Source: Nageia nagi
Lineage: Eukaryota; Pinophyta
DNA length: 64,000 bases
Direction: 5' to 3'
NCBI GenBank assembly: GCA_050084985.1
Contig: JBITNC010000002.1
Span: 17,918,001-17,982,000, forward strand
Part shown: piece after piece, positions 11,601 to 25,019 of the stretch
How positions within the stretch are numbered: the stretch's first letter is position 1
How the letters are laid out: each line of letters opens with the position of its first letter
Position numbers and translations under genes: made by a program
The notes under the pieces: model-generated
Told to the model about the DNA's origin: nothing
Seen by the model: only the letters and a program-made list of their open reading frames with translations
Database searches by the model: none

Positions 11601-13482
11601 AACGAACTGTAAAATTAACCATTAAATTTGAAGGGTGTTCCAACTATACGTAGTTCACTTGTGGTCTCATAAGAAAGCTTGAGTTCGTCTTTACATCGAC
11701 CATGAGATAAATAATTGTTGTAAAGAACACAACTCTTCCTCTAATTGATGAATCATGTCCTTAAGTATGAGGCATAACGTGTTTTAGTAAAATTTGATAA
11801 GAATTACGTACCCAACAAAAAAGGTTTCATTGAAAAATGATAAGAATTGATCAAGTTACTATAAAAATACTCTTCAAAATTTTTAAAAAGGTTTAAATAC
11901 CATCAAACTTCAATTGATTAAAGCTCTACACACAATTAAAGATTAGGTGCATCCTCATCAATGTGGGAGGTCAAAATCGACTTGATGGTGTAGGACTTAA
12001 ACGATAGACAGGTCCATCAGGTGGTAAGTCAATCAATTGTCGTCAAATGGCATTGGGGTAGAGATCAATTCTAAATGACGAGAAGCACGAAATTTGAAAG
12101 GGCGTTAAGGAAAATAATAAGGGTGATCCATTGTAAATAAGTGAAAATTTTTGACTTTGGACTTTGGTTTTTCCGAATTTGTAGGGTTTTGCCTTACTCT
12201 TTAGTAGTCTAGATTTTAACTTATTTTTAATTATTTAAGATAACATAGCTGATCCATCTAAACGAATTTTAAAATTAAATAGCTCTAACCTTGAAATAAG
12301 ATTTTCTTGCTTTAGCCTTGAAATTATAAATAAAATTTATACCATCGACTAAAAAACAATCAATACTTGGTATATATATACATTATAGTGACATCTAATA
12401 GTCACTATACATTGCACATTCTTTAGGAATATAAGAAAGACCTGATGACTTCTATGGTTATGCATGACAAACAATTGAGTCGAGGAGTGAGGACCACTTT
12501 AGTTACAAAGAGTTGATGTATTATTGACTATTCATTTAGTAGAATACATGATTCATTTAATTACCGATCCATTTGGTTACAATGATGATTCGTTTGATAT
12601 GCAATGTTTTGAACTAAAGACCTTGTTTTAGGTTGTTAAAACCAACATGGTTCCTCACCTCGTGAGAATTGTTAAAGTAGGATCTCTCAACAAATTTGAG
12701 ATAAAGAGGAGCCACTTGTTTACAAACTTGAAATATTCAAGTCCAAGTGAACTTAGACTTCATTTATGCCAAAATGAATGCTTAAGTTTGCTTTTAGGCT
12801 ATATATTAGTTATGTAGGTTTGTGTATCGTTAGTAAATTTACATATAGATTCTTTAAATTTCAATCCAATAGACACACTCAATACATTACCTTATTAAAA
12901 AAATTCATCAATTCCATTATTGATGTTAATGCACACAATTTCATTTGAGAAAGTTATAACAACAAACAACAAGAAAAGCCATCAAAATTCAGAACCGCCC
13001 ACTTAACCTAATGAACCACCAAGTAACCAATCAAACATGATGAGACATTGACAAAGCATTTAACGAATTGGTTATTGGAGCTGACAAACCACTAAGTCCA
13101 AATGGACATGATGAAGCATTTGATGATTCTGTAACTAGATCTGATGAACCAACAAATACAAATGGACATACAAGGTGCCTAATGAATTGTTTACTTGACT
13201 TGTGTATTGTATAGAATCTTTCCTAGATTCGATTTTATTGATGAGGTGCTCCCACTTAACTTATTTTTTTTATGATTTTCTCCAAATTTTAGTTTTTTTG
13301 ATAGCTTCTAATGGTGAGTATAGTATTATAAGGAGTTGATTGTTTATTTGTTTGTGCTATCTTGATCCAACATTTATGTAGTTGATAATGCAATAGAGAA
13401 GGTCTATATCGTTACAGGGTGGACGAATTGTTAAGGGTGTTAAGATTTCACAACTCAATGTCATAGTTTCATTTCATGTGCT
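11601..13482. other. No gene recognised; weak repeats near the right end
   Basis: AT-rich. At 13013-13200 three degenerate units begin GAACCACCAAGTA, AAACCACTAAGTCC and GAACCAACAAATAC (about 70 and 61 apart), with a shared ATGGACATGATGAAGCATTT-like block in parts. Nothing else stands out. Confidence 0.4.
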
Positions 13483-14640
13483 AGGAAGAATGCGATTCTC
13501 AATATTGAATTTGATAAAATAGGCAGAGTGGAGCTCAAAAACATGGTTAAGAATGCCAACAAACATCTAAAGCCTTACAATGTCAGATTGGTGGAGTACA
13601 CTAACTTGCTAACATGTCCACCATTCTAGGGCAAACCTTATCTATCTTGTGCTTTGTAATACCACCCACTAACGACATCACCTTCCGTTTAATTTTCAAC
13701 TCCTTCACCTCCAGCACCCCACTCCATCCTTGGCTCCGCTCTGCCCTGACTATGAAATGTCCTTCCATGACTATATTCTGACATAATGGCATGTTCATGG
13801 TTGATTTGAAATTTTGAATAATATCTTTATATTGATGAAATTTTGAATCTATTGGTGATAGTTTACATTCAAGTACTATTTTTTATGGAGTTTTTACAAA
13901 TGTAAACCATATGTAGTTTGAAACTATTCAACCTATTGATCCATGTGTTATGAAGAGCGAATGGCAACATAAAATTGATGAAATTCTAGATCATGCAGAA
14001 GACCCCTCTAAAGAAAAAATTAGTGTAGTGGTAGAAGTGGATGGGAAAGAGATATATAAAACAACACTTGTTAGTCAGTTGAATGGAAATCCTAAATTAT
14101 CAAAAGATAGGTTGATTAAATAAGACATAGAAATTAGTTTAATCAAAATGTAAGATTTCCAATATCAAAGAATGCTTCTCATTTAGGGATTGGATATGAT
14201 TGTGGGGTTTTATTTGAACAAGAAGATTAATATTTAAAATGTAGACCTTGAAGAAAGGGTATACCATGTAGTACTAAGAAAGGTGTTTGATGTGGGACAT
14301 GGTACCTTGGAAGAGTGCAAAGGATGAGGAAAAATGAGAGCAATAAAATGGTTGAATATCATAGTCCAATAGATCTTTTGGAACATCCATAAGATATTGA
14401 GATTCAATTAAATTGGTATAATAAGACATAAGGATCATGACTATTCACTTACGATTTGATAGATAATGAATTTGTATCATTAGAATCTGTAATTGCAATT
14501 GCTAATCTAACATATTTCTCTAAAAAGATCATTATTAGTTGGACAAAAATGATTTCAAAATATTCAATGATTATGCCAAAGGTTTCCAAAAAGATAGAAC
14601 TCATTTTATTTATTAAGTTGTATGATTGCATTTACTTATA
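13483..14640 (+). pseudogene. Decayed coding sequence of unknown family
   Basis: Several pieces read as protein on the + strand but are separated by stops and frame changes. 13483-13629 gives a segment with IEFDKIGRVELKNMVKNANK and KHLKPYN. 13917-14123 gives a segment with DPSKEKISVVVEVDGKEIYK followed by TTLVSQLNGNPKLSKDRL and then a stop. 14456-14647 is open and contains FVSLESVIAIANLTYFSKK. Balanced charged and hydrophobic patterns unlike the AT-rich surroundings suggest real ancestry. I do not recognise the family. It could be a retrotransposed host gene or part of an unfamiliar mobile element. It is not functional as it stands. Confidence 0.45.
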
Positions 14641-14649
14641 TTTTTAATA

Positions 14650-15878
14650 TTTTCATTTGTTTGAAATTTTTTTCATTTCAGTAATTCATGAATGTTAATG
14701 TTTGAACTTGTATTTTAGATCAAATAAGACATGGATAGAGGTTGCATTTATAACAAAGATACATTCATTGTGATTTTTAACAAGTACTATCTTTTTGTGT
14801 ATTAAATATTTCTAGTTGATTTTGTGTAGTTGTCAAGTTTGAGTGTTTTACATGTTATATATATATTTATTAATCTTTGCTCCTTTTTTGGTAGTCAAAA
14901 CCAAAAGTTCAACAATGGTTATGCAAGCTCATCAGGAAAATGATCTTCAAATGTAATCCACCTTGAACATACCCAAGCTTTTCATTTTATTGTTGAAGAT
15001 TTTGTTAAGCATCCCAATGGTCATTCTATAACTATTGCCATAATCATCATCATCTCTCACTATTTATGGTCTAAAGGATAATGAAAGGTTTTGATAATTT
15101 ATAAGAATGTATGTATTGATTTGGATTTTCATAGGGATTTCTCATATATTGAAGTTTTCAAGTCATGCAAAATAAATACCTTTTTTATTTTATGTATTTA
15201 TGTTCTTAATATTGCTTTTATATTAATTTGATTGTTATAAATTGTTTCTTTTATGATAAATAAATTTTTGATATAAATAATAATTTTTAAAACATTTTCT
15301 TCTACAGTTATTGTAAGTTTAAGTTTTAGTTTTCAAAGATAGTTATCATAAACTACCTCATGTTAAGTTATTTTGATTTATTCATTGTTGAGCCTCTCCA
15401 ACAATAGTGTTAACTCCCTTCTTCATGAATATTTAAGATATATTATTCAATACAATGAATGTAAATGATAGCTCTTCATATTTAACACTATATTTCTCGT
15501 AAACTAAAAAAAAGTATATTTCTTATTGCATTTCTATTAAGCTTATATTTTTTCTTCTTGTATGAATAACTATCATATTTTTTTATTTCATTATAATCTA
15601 TATTTACTAATATTCACCAAATTTTACAACTTTTATGTTGTTTTCTATAACTTGTATGTGAATGCCATGCTTTGTGAAAATTGTTAATTTGTCAAAAAAG
15701 TGCCCAACATTATATAAGAATAATATTTTAGGGACCTTAATAATTTTGTAACATTTATTGGGGTGTGGCTCTTAATAGTTTTCCTTCCACCACTTTTATC
15801 AATTAATATCCTAGCATCTTTAGATATAATTTAGGTGCTACAAAACTATTTACGAAACCTAGTTAGGGTTCTATTCAA
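14650..15878. other. No feature recognised, very AT-rich
   Basis: Long A/T runs and short open frames without any recognisable protein pattern. Nothing to annotate. Confidence 0.5.
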
Positions 15879-15900
15879 TTTTTTTTTTTTTTTTTTTTTT
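15879..15900. repeat. T22 homopolymer
   Basis: A run of 22 T. It could be the complement of the poly(A) tail of a - strand retroposon, for example the LINE whose readable part starts near 17.1 kb, but no target duplication was found to confirm that. Confidence 0.8.
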
Positions 15901-17090
15901 ACATTATCTAATATTTTTGGTTGTGCATGCATACATGCATTTTTATTAACAAGTCACCATAATTTTAATAAAGAGGGCTCTCAAAAATATAATACTTGCC
16001 CAAAATAGTATTGCACAAATACATCCAAAATACGATTTTTCATAAGTAAGTGAGCTCTTTTGCTAGTTACTAATATCCTAAAAATGTTGATGTATTGCTT
16101 CTTTTGAAGTGAGAATCATCATATTTGTTGAATATGTAATAAATGTTGAAGGATGCCCCTATTACCTTTTCTCCTTTAGATAATAAATGCAAACTAATAG
16201 AAGTAAAAATGTTACCATTATAAGAAATTTGGCTAGCATAATTATGATTGTAATACCAAAACTACAAATGTGTAGAAGAATACATAAATCATAAATGAAG
16301 TGGAGTGAAAACTCCAAGAATATATTGTTGTCTTACAATATTTGAAATTTGAATACAAGATGAGTGATATTTATATTTTGAGTGTTCCAATTATATGAAT
16401 TGATAGGATTTTTTTTGTTAAGTTGGATGAAAATTTCAATAGCAAGGTGAAACTTTGTGCCAATAAAGATTTCGAGGTAATTGGTAAGGGGGCCTAACAA
16501 CTTGATACAAAAGAAGGAACACAAAATATACAAGGCATATCCTATGCCCTTGGTTTGAAACATAACTTGTGGAGAAACAAAGAATTAAAATATATTAATG
16601 TCTATGGGTGAAAAAAGGAAAGCAATGGGATTAGATTTTACAAGAATGATAAGGTAGCAAGAAAGGTCCAAATGTACAACATCTAGTTAAAGAAGAATAC
16701 AATATAGTCGTATATGGTTAAGAAGATATCTCATTAAGCCTAGATAAAGAGTACAAAGACAATATTAATAATGCAATAGAGGTGGAACCTTCTTGTATTC
16801 GAGGCCCACATCTGAGCCAACTTTGGTAGTATTGAAGGAAGTATTATACATTGATGAAATAGTAAAACTACTAAGAGGTAGTTAAAATTGCTTTAATTTT
16901 TTTAAGCAAAATGGTAAGTTTTAAAAGGGTTATTAATTATTATGTAGGGGTTTACCATAAGGCATGTAAAAAATTAAAAAGGGGATGTGTTAAATTTTAA
17001 TAATAGGAGGTTTTTTAATAAGCCCATGCATGCATGTATTTTGATAGAGTTCTATTAAGAGACCCCACCATGTGTCAAACATTGTTAGAA
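15901..17090. other. Unassigned; possible 3' portion of the LINE
   Basis: There is no recognisable domain. A - strand open stretch at 16333-16563 has no motif I can name. Its position between the T22 run and the readable LINE would fit the 3' end of that LINE, but that is inference. Confidence 0.3.
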
Positions 17091-17099
17091 GAACAAATC

Positions 17100-19135
17100 C
17101 TCTATTATCAAAGATGGGTTTCCTCCTTAAGGTAGCAAGACATCAATGATCCAATTATTTGAAGAAAACCAAATATTATAGATTATCCTTGAAAAGAAAG
17201 TGAAATATACCTCAAATCTCATAGTAGATGATGCATTGAAAGATGAAGTGGTAGAGGGTTTCAACTTCCTCCAAGGGATAAAATAGGCAAATATAATTCT
17301 CCCATAGTAAACAATGATCTAATTTGATCCAAAGGTGGTGGGAACATATCTTGATTTATCCAATCAAAATATGAAGACCTTGCATCATAAATATTTGAAG
17401 GTAATGTAGGGGGACTACACATACCTATTGAATATTCAGAAAGTGATCATGGTAGAAAGATAACTTAGGGAAGAGAGAGATAGTAGGAGAGATCCATATG
17501 AAATTGGTGTATTGAATATTGATGTCTTTTTGAATGTCATTGAGTATATTATTCTTCTTAGACCAAATTAGGAGATAGGAAAGAGCTCCCAAAGAGAGGG
17601 GGGAGTCTGTTGAGATGAATCTGAATGCTAGCTAAGATTGTTGATACCTATGAACACCAGATTCTTTAACCCCTCCCTTTAGGACTTAAAGATAAGTTCA
17701 TCGAGGAGTATAGATCTAGATAAGGGTATTATTTACATCTCAAAGGGATATCCCCCATAAAATAGACCATGTAAAGATAAGTGATAATCTTGAAGATGAT
17801 CTCAACTTGAAGATGAGAAGCTCCAAATTTTGATAGGATAATGGAATAAGGTATTGTGATTTTGTATTAGATAAATATTCAAAGAAAAAGGATTTGCATG
17901 TGTTCTCAACATGATACCATATAGTTGATCAAGTAATAGGCTCCCACATCTTTGCACCATATGTCATAGTCATCAAATATTTTCATCTTGATTGAAATAT
18001 CCTAAATATGAGCTATAAAATAGCTCCTCTCGATAAAAGAAAGAGTTAAATAATCTTTATAAATTCAATCTTAAGCAGTTGATTTCATACCAAATGTGGG
18101 TCGAATAAATAGGATTCCCAAGTACAAGTAAGATGTAGCAATCACTACCTCCCATCCTTGAAAATGGAAATGAAGATGGGAAAGACCCTCTTTGATAGTA
18201 TTAAACACCATTACCTTGGTTTTGGATAAGTTCGCCATTAGTTATCTCAAAAAGAAAAATGCAAGAACTAAATCCACATGATATTGTAGTCCCATGAGTG
18301 TTGAGGCCCAAAGGATAACATCATCAACAAAGAGGAAGATAAAGATCAAGGTATAATGAAGTGGGTAGCCATCGTTTATGTATATGTTCTCATAGATGAA
18401 TGATTCAAGTTCATAAATAAAGATATTAAATACTATCACAAAAATAGGGGAACCCTATTTCACTCCTATAGTACTAAAAATGGCATTTGAAATCCCTTAT
18501 GTAGAATGAAATTGACCTATCACTATCTCATACTATCATGATATCACCACCAGAATTTGCTTGAGCATGTTGATTGATTGGAGAATCTTAAGTAGAAAAT
18601 ATCATGATATTGGGTTGGAAGCTTTATAAAAGTCTACAAAGAAATAATATACTTTCAAAGAAAAATTGTACCTCCTTAATGATAGTATAAAGAACTAGAA
18701 CATGATTTATGGTTTGGTGGTCTTATGGGAATCTAGTTTGACCCATGGCCTTGTGTCCTTCCTCCTCTAATCATTGTAGAAAAGTAAATTAATTTTTATG
18801 GCATAAATTTTAGCAAAGATCTCAATTATTATGGTTATATAATTATTAGGTTCATGAGGGTATCTTAGTTTATGGATGGGGTGAATAATGTGTTGGGTCC
18901 ATGAGTCAAGGAAACTAAAATAAACAGTGAGGATGAACACATTATTTAGGGGTATAACAAGAGGTTCAAACCCATGTTTAATAAATTCTACCTATAACCC
19001 ATTCAAATTTGTTGACTTGATGTGAAGCTTCTTTATGACTTATCTAATGAGCATGGTAGAGAAGAAATAACATGGAATAGGGGGATTAGGAGCCCGAATG
19101 GAGGGGTTATTAGAAATGGCTTATATGGATGAGGC
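17100..19135 (-). pseudogene. L1-type LINE, part 1: reverse transcriptase and C-terminal region
   Basis: Read on the - strand from 18900 down to 17170, the order is that of a plant L1 ORF2. There is a PNNYITI-like block, FVDFYKASNPI, TIGVKQGSPIF, then LFVDDVILWAS (the FxDD catalytic motif, near 18320-18331), NLSKTKVMVF, a YLYLGILF block, and further down the C-terminal piece LFYPLEEVETLYHFIFQC (near 17235-17290), where the usual first cysteines are lost. Many stops and frame changes interrupt it, so it is dead. It is cut at 19135 by copia element A and continues on the other side at 27750. Confidence 0.82.
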
Positions 19136-19620
19136 CGTTGGAATGTATAATGCATTATTGTAAAGGGTATGTAATAATATTCTATGTAAGTTCACTAATA
19201 CTTAAGAGTACATTTTATACCTTAAGTATTTAAGTGAATATGATAATGCTACTTATCCTACACTCCATGTCATTAGCATGCCCCTTGGGTAAAAGGATGT
19301 GCATGTCATGCTTTTGTATATTGGATAAAAGGGTGATCCAAAGAGGGATTTTGGCCTATTTATAGAAGGCTCCCTCTTTGTGATTTTACACCAATTTGTG
19401 AAGTAAATCTATGCTATAGGATAGTGTTTAGGAGATGAGTTAGGAGAATTGTAAGAAATTCATGTTTCTGAAGGAAGTGAGATGTACTCCTAGTTTGAAG
19501 AACCACTTATATCTTGTGTCACTTTGTGAGATTGTCTTCTTAAGTTATCTTGATGTTAGTATGAGCTTTCATGTGATCTTGGGAGTTTAGTGTTGTTCAT
19601 GTTATAGTTCAATTCTCTCA
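19136..19620 (+). repeat. 5' LTR of copia A
   Basis: 485 bases, starting CGTTGGAATG (the expected TG is mutated to CG) and ending AATTCTCTCA. It lacks a stretch of about 14 bases that the 3' LTR has near 27594-27607. AGTTCACTAATACTTAAG-type blocks are shared with all four LTRs of the A/B family. Confidence 0.92.
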
Positions 19621-19621
19621 T

Positions 19622-19634
19622 TTGGTATCAGAGC
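19622..19634 (+). promoter_or_regulatory. Primer binding site (initiator Met tRNA type)
   Basis: TTGGTATCAGAGC one base after the LTR end is the usual plant copia primer site. Confidence 0.93.
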
Positions 19635-22590
19635 TAGTTTGAAAGTTCCACTTCAACATTTTGGAGATCTTATTCATTCAACTTGGAGGTCCTCTTCCTT
19701 CAATTTTAAAATCTTGTTGAGGTAAACACAAGAGAAGGTATAAATTCTTTCCTTCTTAGTTATTTGTTGGATTATTGATTTATGATACTAACATATATGT
19801 TACGAGCTAGTTCAATTTTTTTGCAAAAAAAAAAGAAAAAAAATAGCAATATTATGCAATTATTGTTTATACTAACACTTTCTATGTTAGTTGCAATTTT
19901 GTTTTACAAAAATTGTTCTATATATATTGCTATAATTTTTTTTAAAGTAGCTTTGCCTACCTTAGTTTTTTCTATAAAAAAAATAGTTGTATTCTACAAT
20001 TATTTTTGATACTAACAAAAAGAAAGGTAATTACATTTTACCACTTTCTACAAAAATTACCATTTATTTTCAAAAATATTTGCAAAATATTTATTCAAAA
20101 CAAAAGACCTTTATTTTTTTCAATAAGCCTATATTTGTTTAAAAATTAGATACTTTATTTCAAAAAGGAAGGCTCTAATTAAAAAAAAATAAAAATAGAA
20201 AAAGGAACATTAAAGAATTTTTTTTTTGATATAGTTATGAAGTTCTTTTTTTATTTCTTCCTTCTAACAAAACATTTTTTTTTGTTACAAAAAAATTTAA
20301 GGTGGCAATTTCTGTCACCATAGCCCCACCAGCTTTGGATTATTTCTTGTGTGCCTTGGAAATTCATCTCCAAATAATAAATGGGCATAGTGCTATAGGG
20401 TCGACCTCCTTCCTCCTTGTAAATGGGCATGGATGGCAGGATCTGAACTTGCATAAGGGGAGTAGTTTCTCCTTGTTTCCCTCTATCAATCTCCATGTTG
20501 CTTGGCTTTGAACCTGCACATCTATCGTAGGACTTGATCCCATCGCATGGGGGTCTAAAACCCCACCTTTGATCTCCTCTTCCTTTAGAATATTATGCGA
20601 TTGCTTGCATGTTTTGCCCTCATGTGGCTCCTTTCCTCCTTGTGTGACCTTTCATGATTTTTTGCATGTTTTACCCTTACACCAATGTTTTTAAAAAGCC
20701 ATACTTCTAGCATTAAAACTTTATTTAATCATTGGCCTATCCTCCCATTGTCTCACCATTTGATAGGCCTCTAACTCCACTTTTTTGGGGGGCCCATTTG
20801 CATTAAAATTTAGTCTTGCATTCTAAGTAAAGCTCTTGAGTGGCATGGAGTATTGGATTCCTAGCTACATTTAATACACTGTAATATTTTAGTAAATTTT
20901 TTTTCCTTTCTTGTTCAAAAAGTTAAAAATATGAACTTCTAATTAATGTCCATACTAGTATGCTTAATAAAAGCATTTTTTACCTTTTACCATCATTTCT
21001 CATTAACTCACTCTGACTTGGAGTTGAGTTAGAGTTCAAATTAAATGATGGTTCATTAATTCACTACCTTGTCTATTTGGAGAAAGGATTTTAGAGGTTA
21101 TTAGATCACTAAGTTTTATCTCTAAAAAGGGGGAATAATTTTTTTTACTATATTTTTTAATACTTAAAAGTAAAAATTTAGCTTGCAATTACTTAGTTAA
21201 AAGTATTATTTTTTGGCATTCCTTCCTTAGCTAAATTTCTAAGGTAAAACTAGCATGCTATCTTTAAGGAATCCTTTTTAAGTAAAAGGAGGGGGAAATA
21301 TTTATTTACTTAAAAATCATTTATCCTTGTATAAATGATGCATATTTATGCCTTCACTTAAAAATAATTTATGCTTGTATAAATGATGCATATTTATGCC
21401 TTCACATAAAAATCATTTATGCTTGTATAATGATGCATATTTATGCCTTTTTTTTTCTCTTTTGATTTTTTTTTCATGTATTTATCCTTTATACAAAGCT
21501 ATAAGTGGACATATGCAAGTTAAGGGAATGGTGTTTAATCATTTAAGTTATGAATGCAAGTTAAAGAAATAGGACTTAAATTTTTAAGTTAATGATGCAT
21601 GCTTAGGACTTAAATTTTTTTATGTTAAATGATACATGTTCCTTATGTTTAAATTTAAGTATTGCATGTTAAGAATGACTTATGCAAAATATGCAAATGA
21701 TGCATATTGACTTAAGCTATGGAATTAATGCATGATTATGCTTAAGTATTTTTTATTATTTTGCAAAAGTTAACTTGTGCAAATTGTGGACCTATGTAAA
21801 GATGTCCTTTAGGGGTTAGTAAATAAAACCCATTGGACACTTAAGGTTCCATGTTATGGATGGATGATTTTTTTTTTATGCCTTTTACTTCTTATTTTGT
21901 ATTTTGATTTATTTGCTTATGCAAACAAAATGCAACATTGATATGAGCAACCCCCTAAAATGAACACATCCACATGTACATTTCACAACATGACTTTTTT
22001 GAAGAGCCATGAGGTGAGAACAGATAGACTGAAGCCTTTAAGTTCGATGATCCAAATGGTAAAAAGTTCGTATTTCTCAATTACCCCTAAGTTCTCTATT
22101 GGTTTGGACATAACTCTAATAGGTGGATAGGCATGTGTGTAGTGTACCACATGTTCAAACATCCATTCAAAGATTATCCTAATAACCTAGGAGGATAACT
22201 TAAAACCTAATCAAGATTAATAATTTGGCCAATCCAATAAACATCATAACCTTGGAAAATAGTACGTACTTCTCCTTGTGAGAGTGTAAAACTGACCAAG
22301 GTGAACTGGTTGAGGATTGGTAGTACTTGAGCTCCTTTTGTGTGGGCATCTAGGTGAAGGCCTGATTTTAGACAAGAAAACAAACCTCAACAATGTCACT
22401 CTACATCTACGATTCTTGAGATGAGAAATATATTTGAGTTATTATTTGAGTTGTAAATCATTTGCACTAGTTAATCAAATCAAACATGTTTTAGTTAATT
22501 AAATGAAATATCTATTACTTGGTTAAAATTTAAATATATAATGTTGTTTATTGAACCGCATGCTTATTATTTCACATTCTTGTGTAGCAA
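19635..22590 (+). other. Long untranslated leader of copia A
   Basis: About 2.96 kb separate the PBS from the gag start; no coding domain is seen. It is AT-rich with recurring ATGCAT and CTTAAG words, has a 48-bp repeat at 21308-21449, and is more GC-rich around 20320-20600. Element B has a leader of similar size with the same kind of words, so length and character are features of the family. Confidence 0.7.
21308..21449 (+). repeat. 48-bp tandem repeat, 3 copies, in the copia A leader
   Basis: Units start at 21308, 21356 and 21404 and carry TAAATGATGCATATTTATGC. The third unit has lost one A in the GTATAATGATG part. Every copy holds the palindrome ATGCAT. Confidence 0.92.
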
Positions 22591-23725
22591 ATGGGAGACT
22601 CTTTTTTACCAAAACATATTCTTGATGGTTCCAACTTTGGTATTTAGGAACCACAGATGAGAGCTAAATTGTAGGCAAAGAAGCTTTGGCAAATAGTGAA
22701 TGAGAACCTTGTACCTCCTACAGGTGAGAAGGCATTAGAGGCTTACAATATGAAGAATGAGTTGGCAACCTCCATGATCTTTCATGTAATTTTATATGAT
22801 GTGCTCTTGATGATTTTCTCTTCAACATTAGCAAAGGAAGCTTGGGATAAGCTTAAGCAAATCTACCTTAGTTCAAACTTTTTAAGAAGATTTACCATTC
22901 TCCAAAAGTTGCTTCAATCTTATCAAGAAGATGAAAATGTGGCAATCTACTTGAACAAAAATACTGACCTAAGAACCCAACTTGTTGCTTATGGATGCAA
23001 TTGGATCAATGATGAATACATTATTTTTCATCATTCTTCAAAGCCTTTCTTTAAAGTTTGGAAACTTTGTAATAGTTATGGAAATAAGGTTTGATGATAA
23101 CAAAGAAGTTTTCTCCGTTAAGAACCTTTATAGGCATCTTTTGAAGCATGAGAAAATCCTTAACAATAAGGTGTTGATTTCTTCTCATAAATATAATAAC
23201 GTTGCTCTTGTAACAACCAAAACTCCTTTCAAGAAGAAGTTCAACCATAAAAAAGAATCTTATCTTTCTTCCTCCAAAAGGTTTGAGAAAAGAGGCAATG
23301 GCTACAATAGTAGCAGGAACAAAAGAATCAACAACCATAATAGCAAAACTAACAACAACAACAACCATTTGAAGCAAAGAGATGGAAAAGGCAAATCAAA
23401 CAATCCATATCCTAAGGAAAAGTTTGATAGTAATTGTAACTATTGTAGCATCCAAGGTCACAAAGAAGTTGATTGCTACAAAATCAAAAGAGAAGAAAAG
23501 AACAAAGGTAATGGAAATGTAAAGAACTACAAAGGAAAGAAGAATATTCATGCTAATTTTTCTATGACATTTTACTCTTTATCTCACTCTTTTTCATCTG
23601 ATTGGATTGTTGATTCTAGTTGCACTAATCACCTATGCTTTGAAAAGGTAAAATTTAAAAACTTTCATAAATATAGAAAATATATGATTGTGATAGGTGA
23701 TAAATCTACCCTTGAGTCTAAATAA
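22591..23725 (+). pseudogene. copia A gag, broken, and start of the protease region
   Basis: The start ATG at 22591 gives MGDSFLPKHILDGSNFG, matching the gag start of element B (MEESFLSKHILNGSNYG). Stops follow at codon 19 (TAG at 22645; B keeps TGG there) and codon 28 (TAG at 22672; B also has a stop there). The retrotransposon gag helix region is clear: WDKLKQIYLSSNFLRRF, then LQKLLQSYQE. A frame change lies near 23050-23094. A zinc knuckle CNYCSIQGHKEVDC (CX2CX4HX4C) is complete near 23434-23475. The protease motif reads WIVDSSCTNH, with the usual DSG changed to DSS. It would package RNA into the particle if it were intact. Confidence 0.88.
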
Positions 23726-23727
23726 TT

Positions 23728-24870
23728 GTGAGTGTGTTGATTCACGAGAAGGTTCTTGACAATGTGCTCTATGTTCTTAAGCTTAGGATGAACCTTCTCT
23801 CTATAATCCAAGTTGATAGAAAAGGGTATTCTTTTGAGTTTGAATCTCAATCTTGGTGTATTAAGAAAGGACTTGCCACTTTGGTTAAAGAATTAGTAAA
23901 ATATAACCTTTACATTATGGATCAAATTCCATCAAAGATGTGTTTTGCTACAAGCGTGTGTTCTAGAGGTAATCTTTGGCACCAATGTTTAGAAAACTTT
24001 AGCCACAAGAGTATTCAAGTCATGAAAGACCAAGAACTTATGGAAGGTTTACCTTTAATTTCTCCTTTGATTAGTATATGCGAGAAGTGCATTCTTGGCA
24101 AGATACATTGATAAAAGTTTGAAAAAAATAAGGCAACAAGAGCATCTCAACCTTTTCAATTTTTGCATTCAAATTTGATGGGTCCATTTTAGACTAAATC
24201 GCTTGGAGGAGCATCTTATGTCTTGACCTTCATTAATAACTTTAGCAAGATGATATTTGGGTATCTACTTGAGCTCAAGGATCAAACCTTTGAGAGTTTT
24301 AAAGTTTTTAAGGCCTTTATTGAGAATCAAAGTAATCATAAAATCAAGATGTTAAGATTAAATAATGAAGGAGAATATAGTAGTAATGAGTTCAATGACT
24401 ATTATGCTAAGTATGGGATCAAGAGGTAGTTAATGATTCCTTACACTCCTCAGTAGAATGATGTTGTCGAAATAAAAAAGAGAATAATTATGAAGATGGC
24501 TAGATGCATGTTAAGTAATCTTCCTAGTTTCTTATGGGGTGAAGCTGTGAGCATTGCTATTTACACCTTGAATAGGTGTCCCATAAAAGTTGTTCAAAGT
24601 AAAGCTCCTTTTGAGATATGGTCAGGAAGAAAACCTAGCATTTCACACCTTAGAGTGTTTGGTTGTGAAGCATTCACCTACATTATTTTTGAAAAAAGGA
24701 AGAAGTTGGAAAAAAGAGCTAAAAAATGCATCTATTTCGATTATAAAAATCAGCATAGAGGCTACAAGCTCTACTCTCCATCTTACAAAGTCATGTTTAT
24801 TTCAAGGGATGTAAAGTTCAATGAACTTCCTATAAAATTTGCTTCTAATGACGATGTTGATGATCCATAG
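23728..24870 (+). pseudogene. copia A integrase, broken
   Basis: It includes the pre-integrase HHCC region (LWHQCLENFSHKSI, then CEKCILGK). The core contains LTFINNFSKMIFGYLLELKD. The second catalytic Asp region reads LRLNNEGEYSS, where LRxDNGGE is usual, so a catalytic Asp has become Asn. The third part runs through two TAG stops at 24427 and 24454, in what is normally a TPYTPQQNG-type motif. After that come AIYTLNRCPIKVV, PFEIWSGRKPSISHLRVFGC and the C-terminal RGYKLYSP region. It cannot be active as it stands. Confidence 0.88.
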
Positions 24871-25019
24871 GACTCTTTAGTTGCACCTAGCTGGTTAGAT
24901 ATTGATGAAGAAAAATCACCTTAGGAACAAAATCTCTAGCATAAAGGGTAATAAGGAGCATGACCTTGAACAAATTCTTATTTACCAAGATTGACAACAA
25001 GCATGAGCCCTTAACCTTC

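Noticed and set aside
13601-13798. Open - strand frame of 65 residues with protein-like composition
   Set aside because: No motif recognised and it lies between two pieces of the + strand decayed sequence. Kept only as a note.
20302-20560. tRNA-like B boxes on the - strand in the copia A leader (GCAGGTTCAAAGCC, AAGTTCAGATCC)
   Set aside because: No cloverleaf could be drawn, and no A box at a proper distance. Not enough for a tRNA or SINE call.
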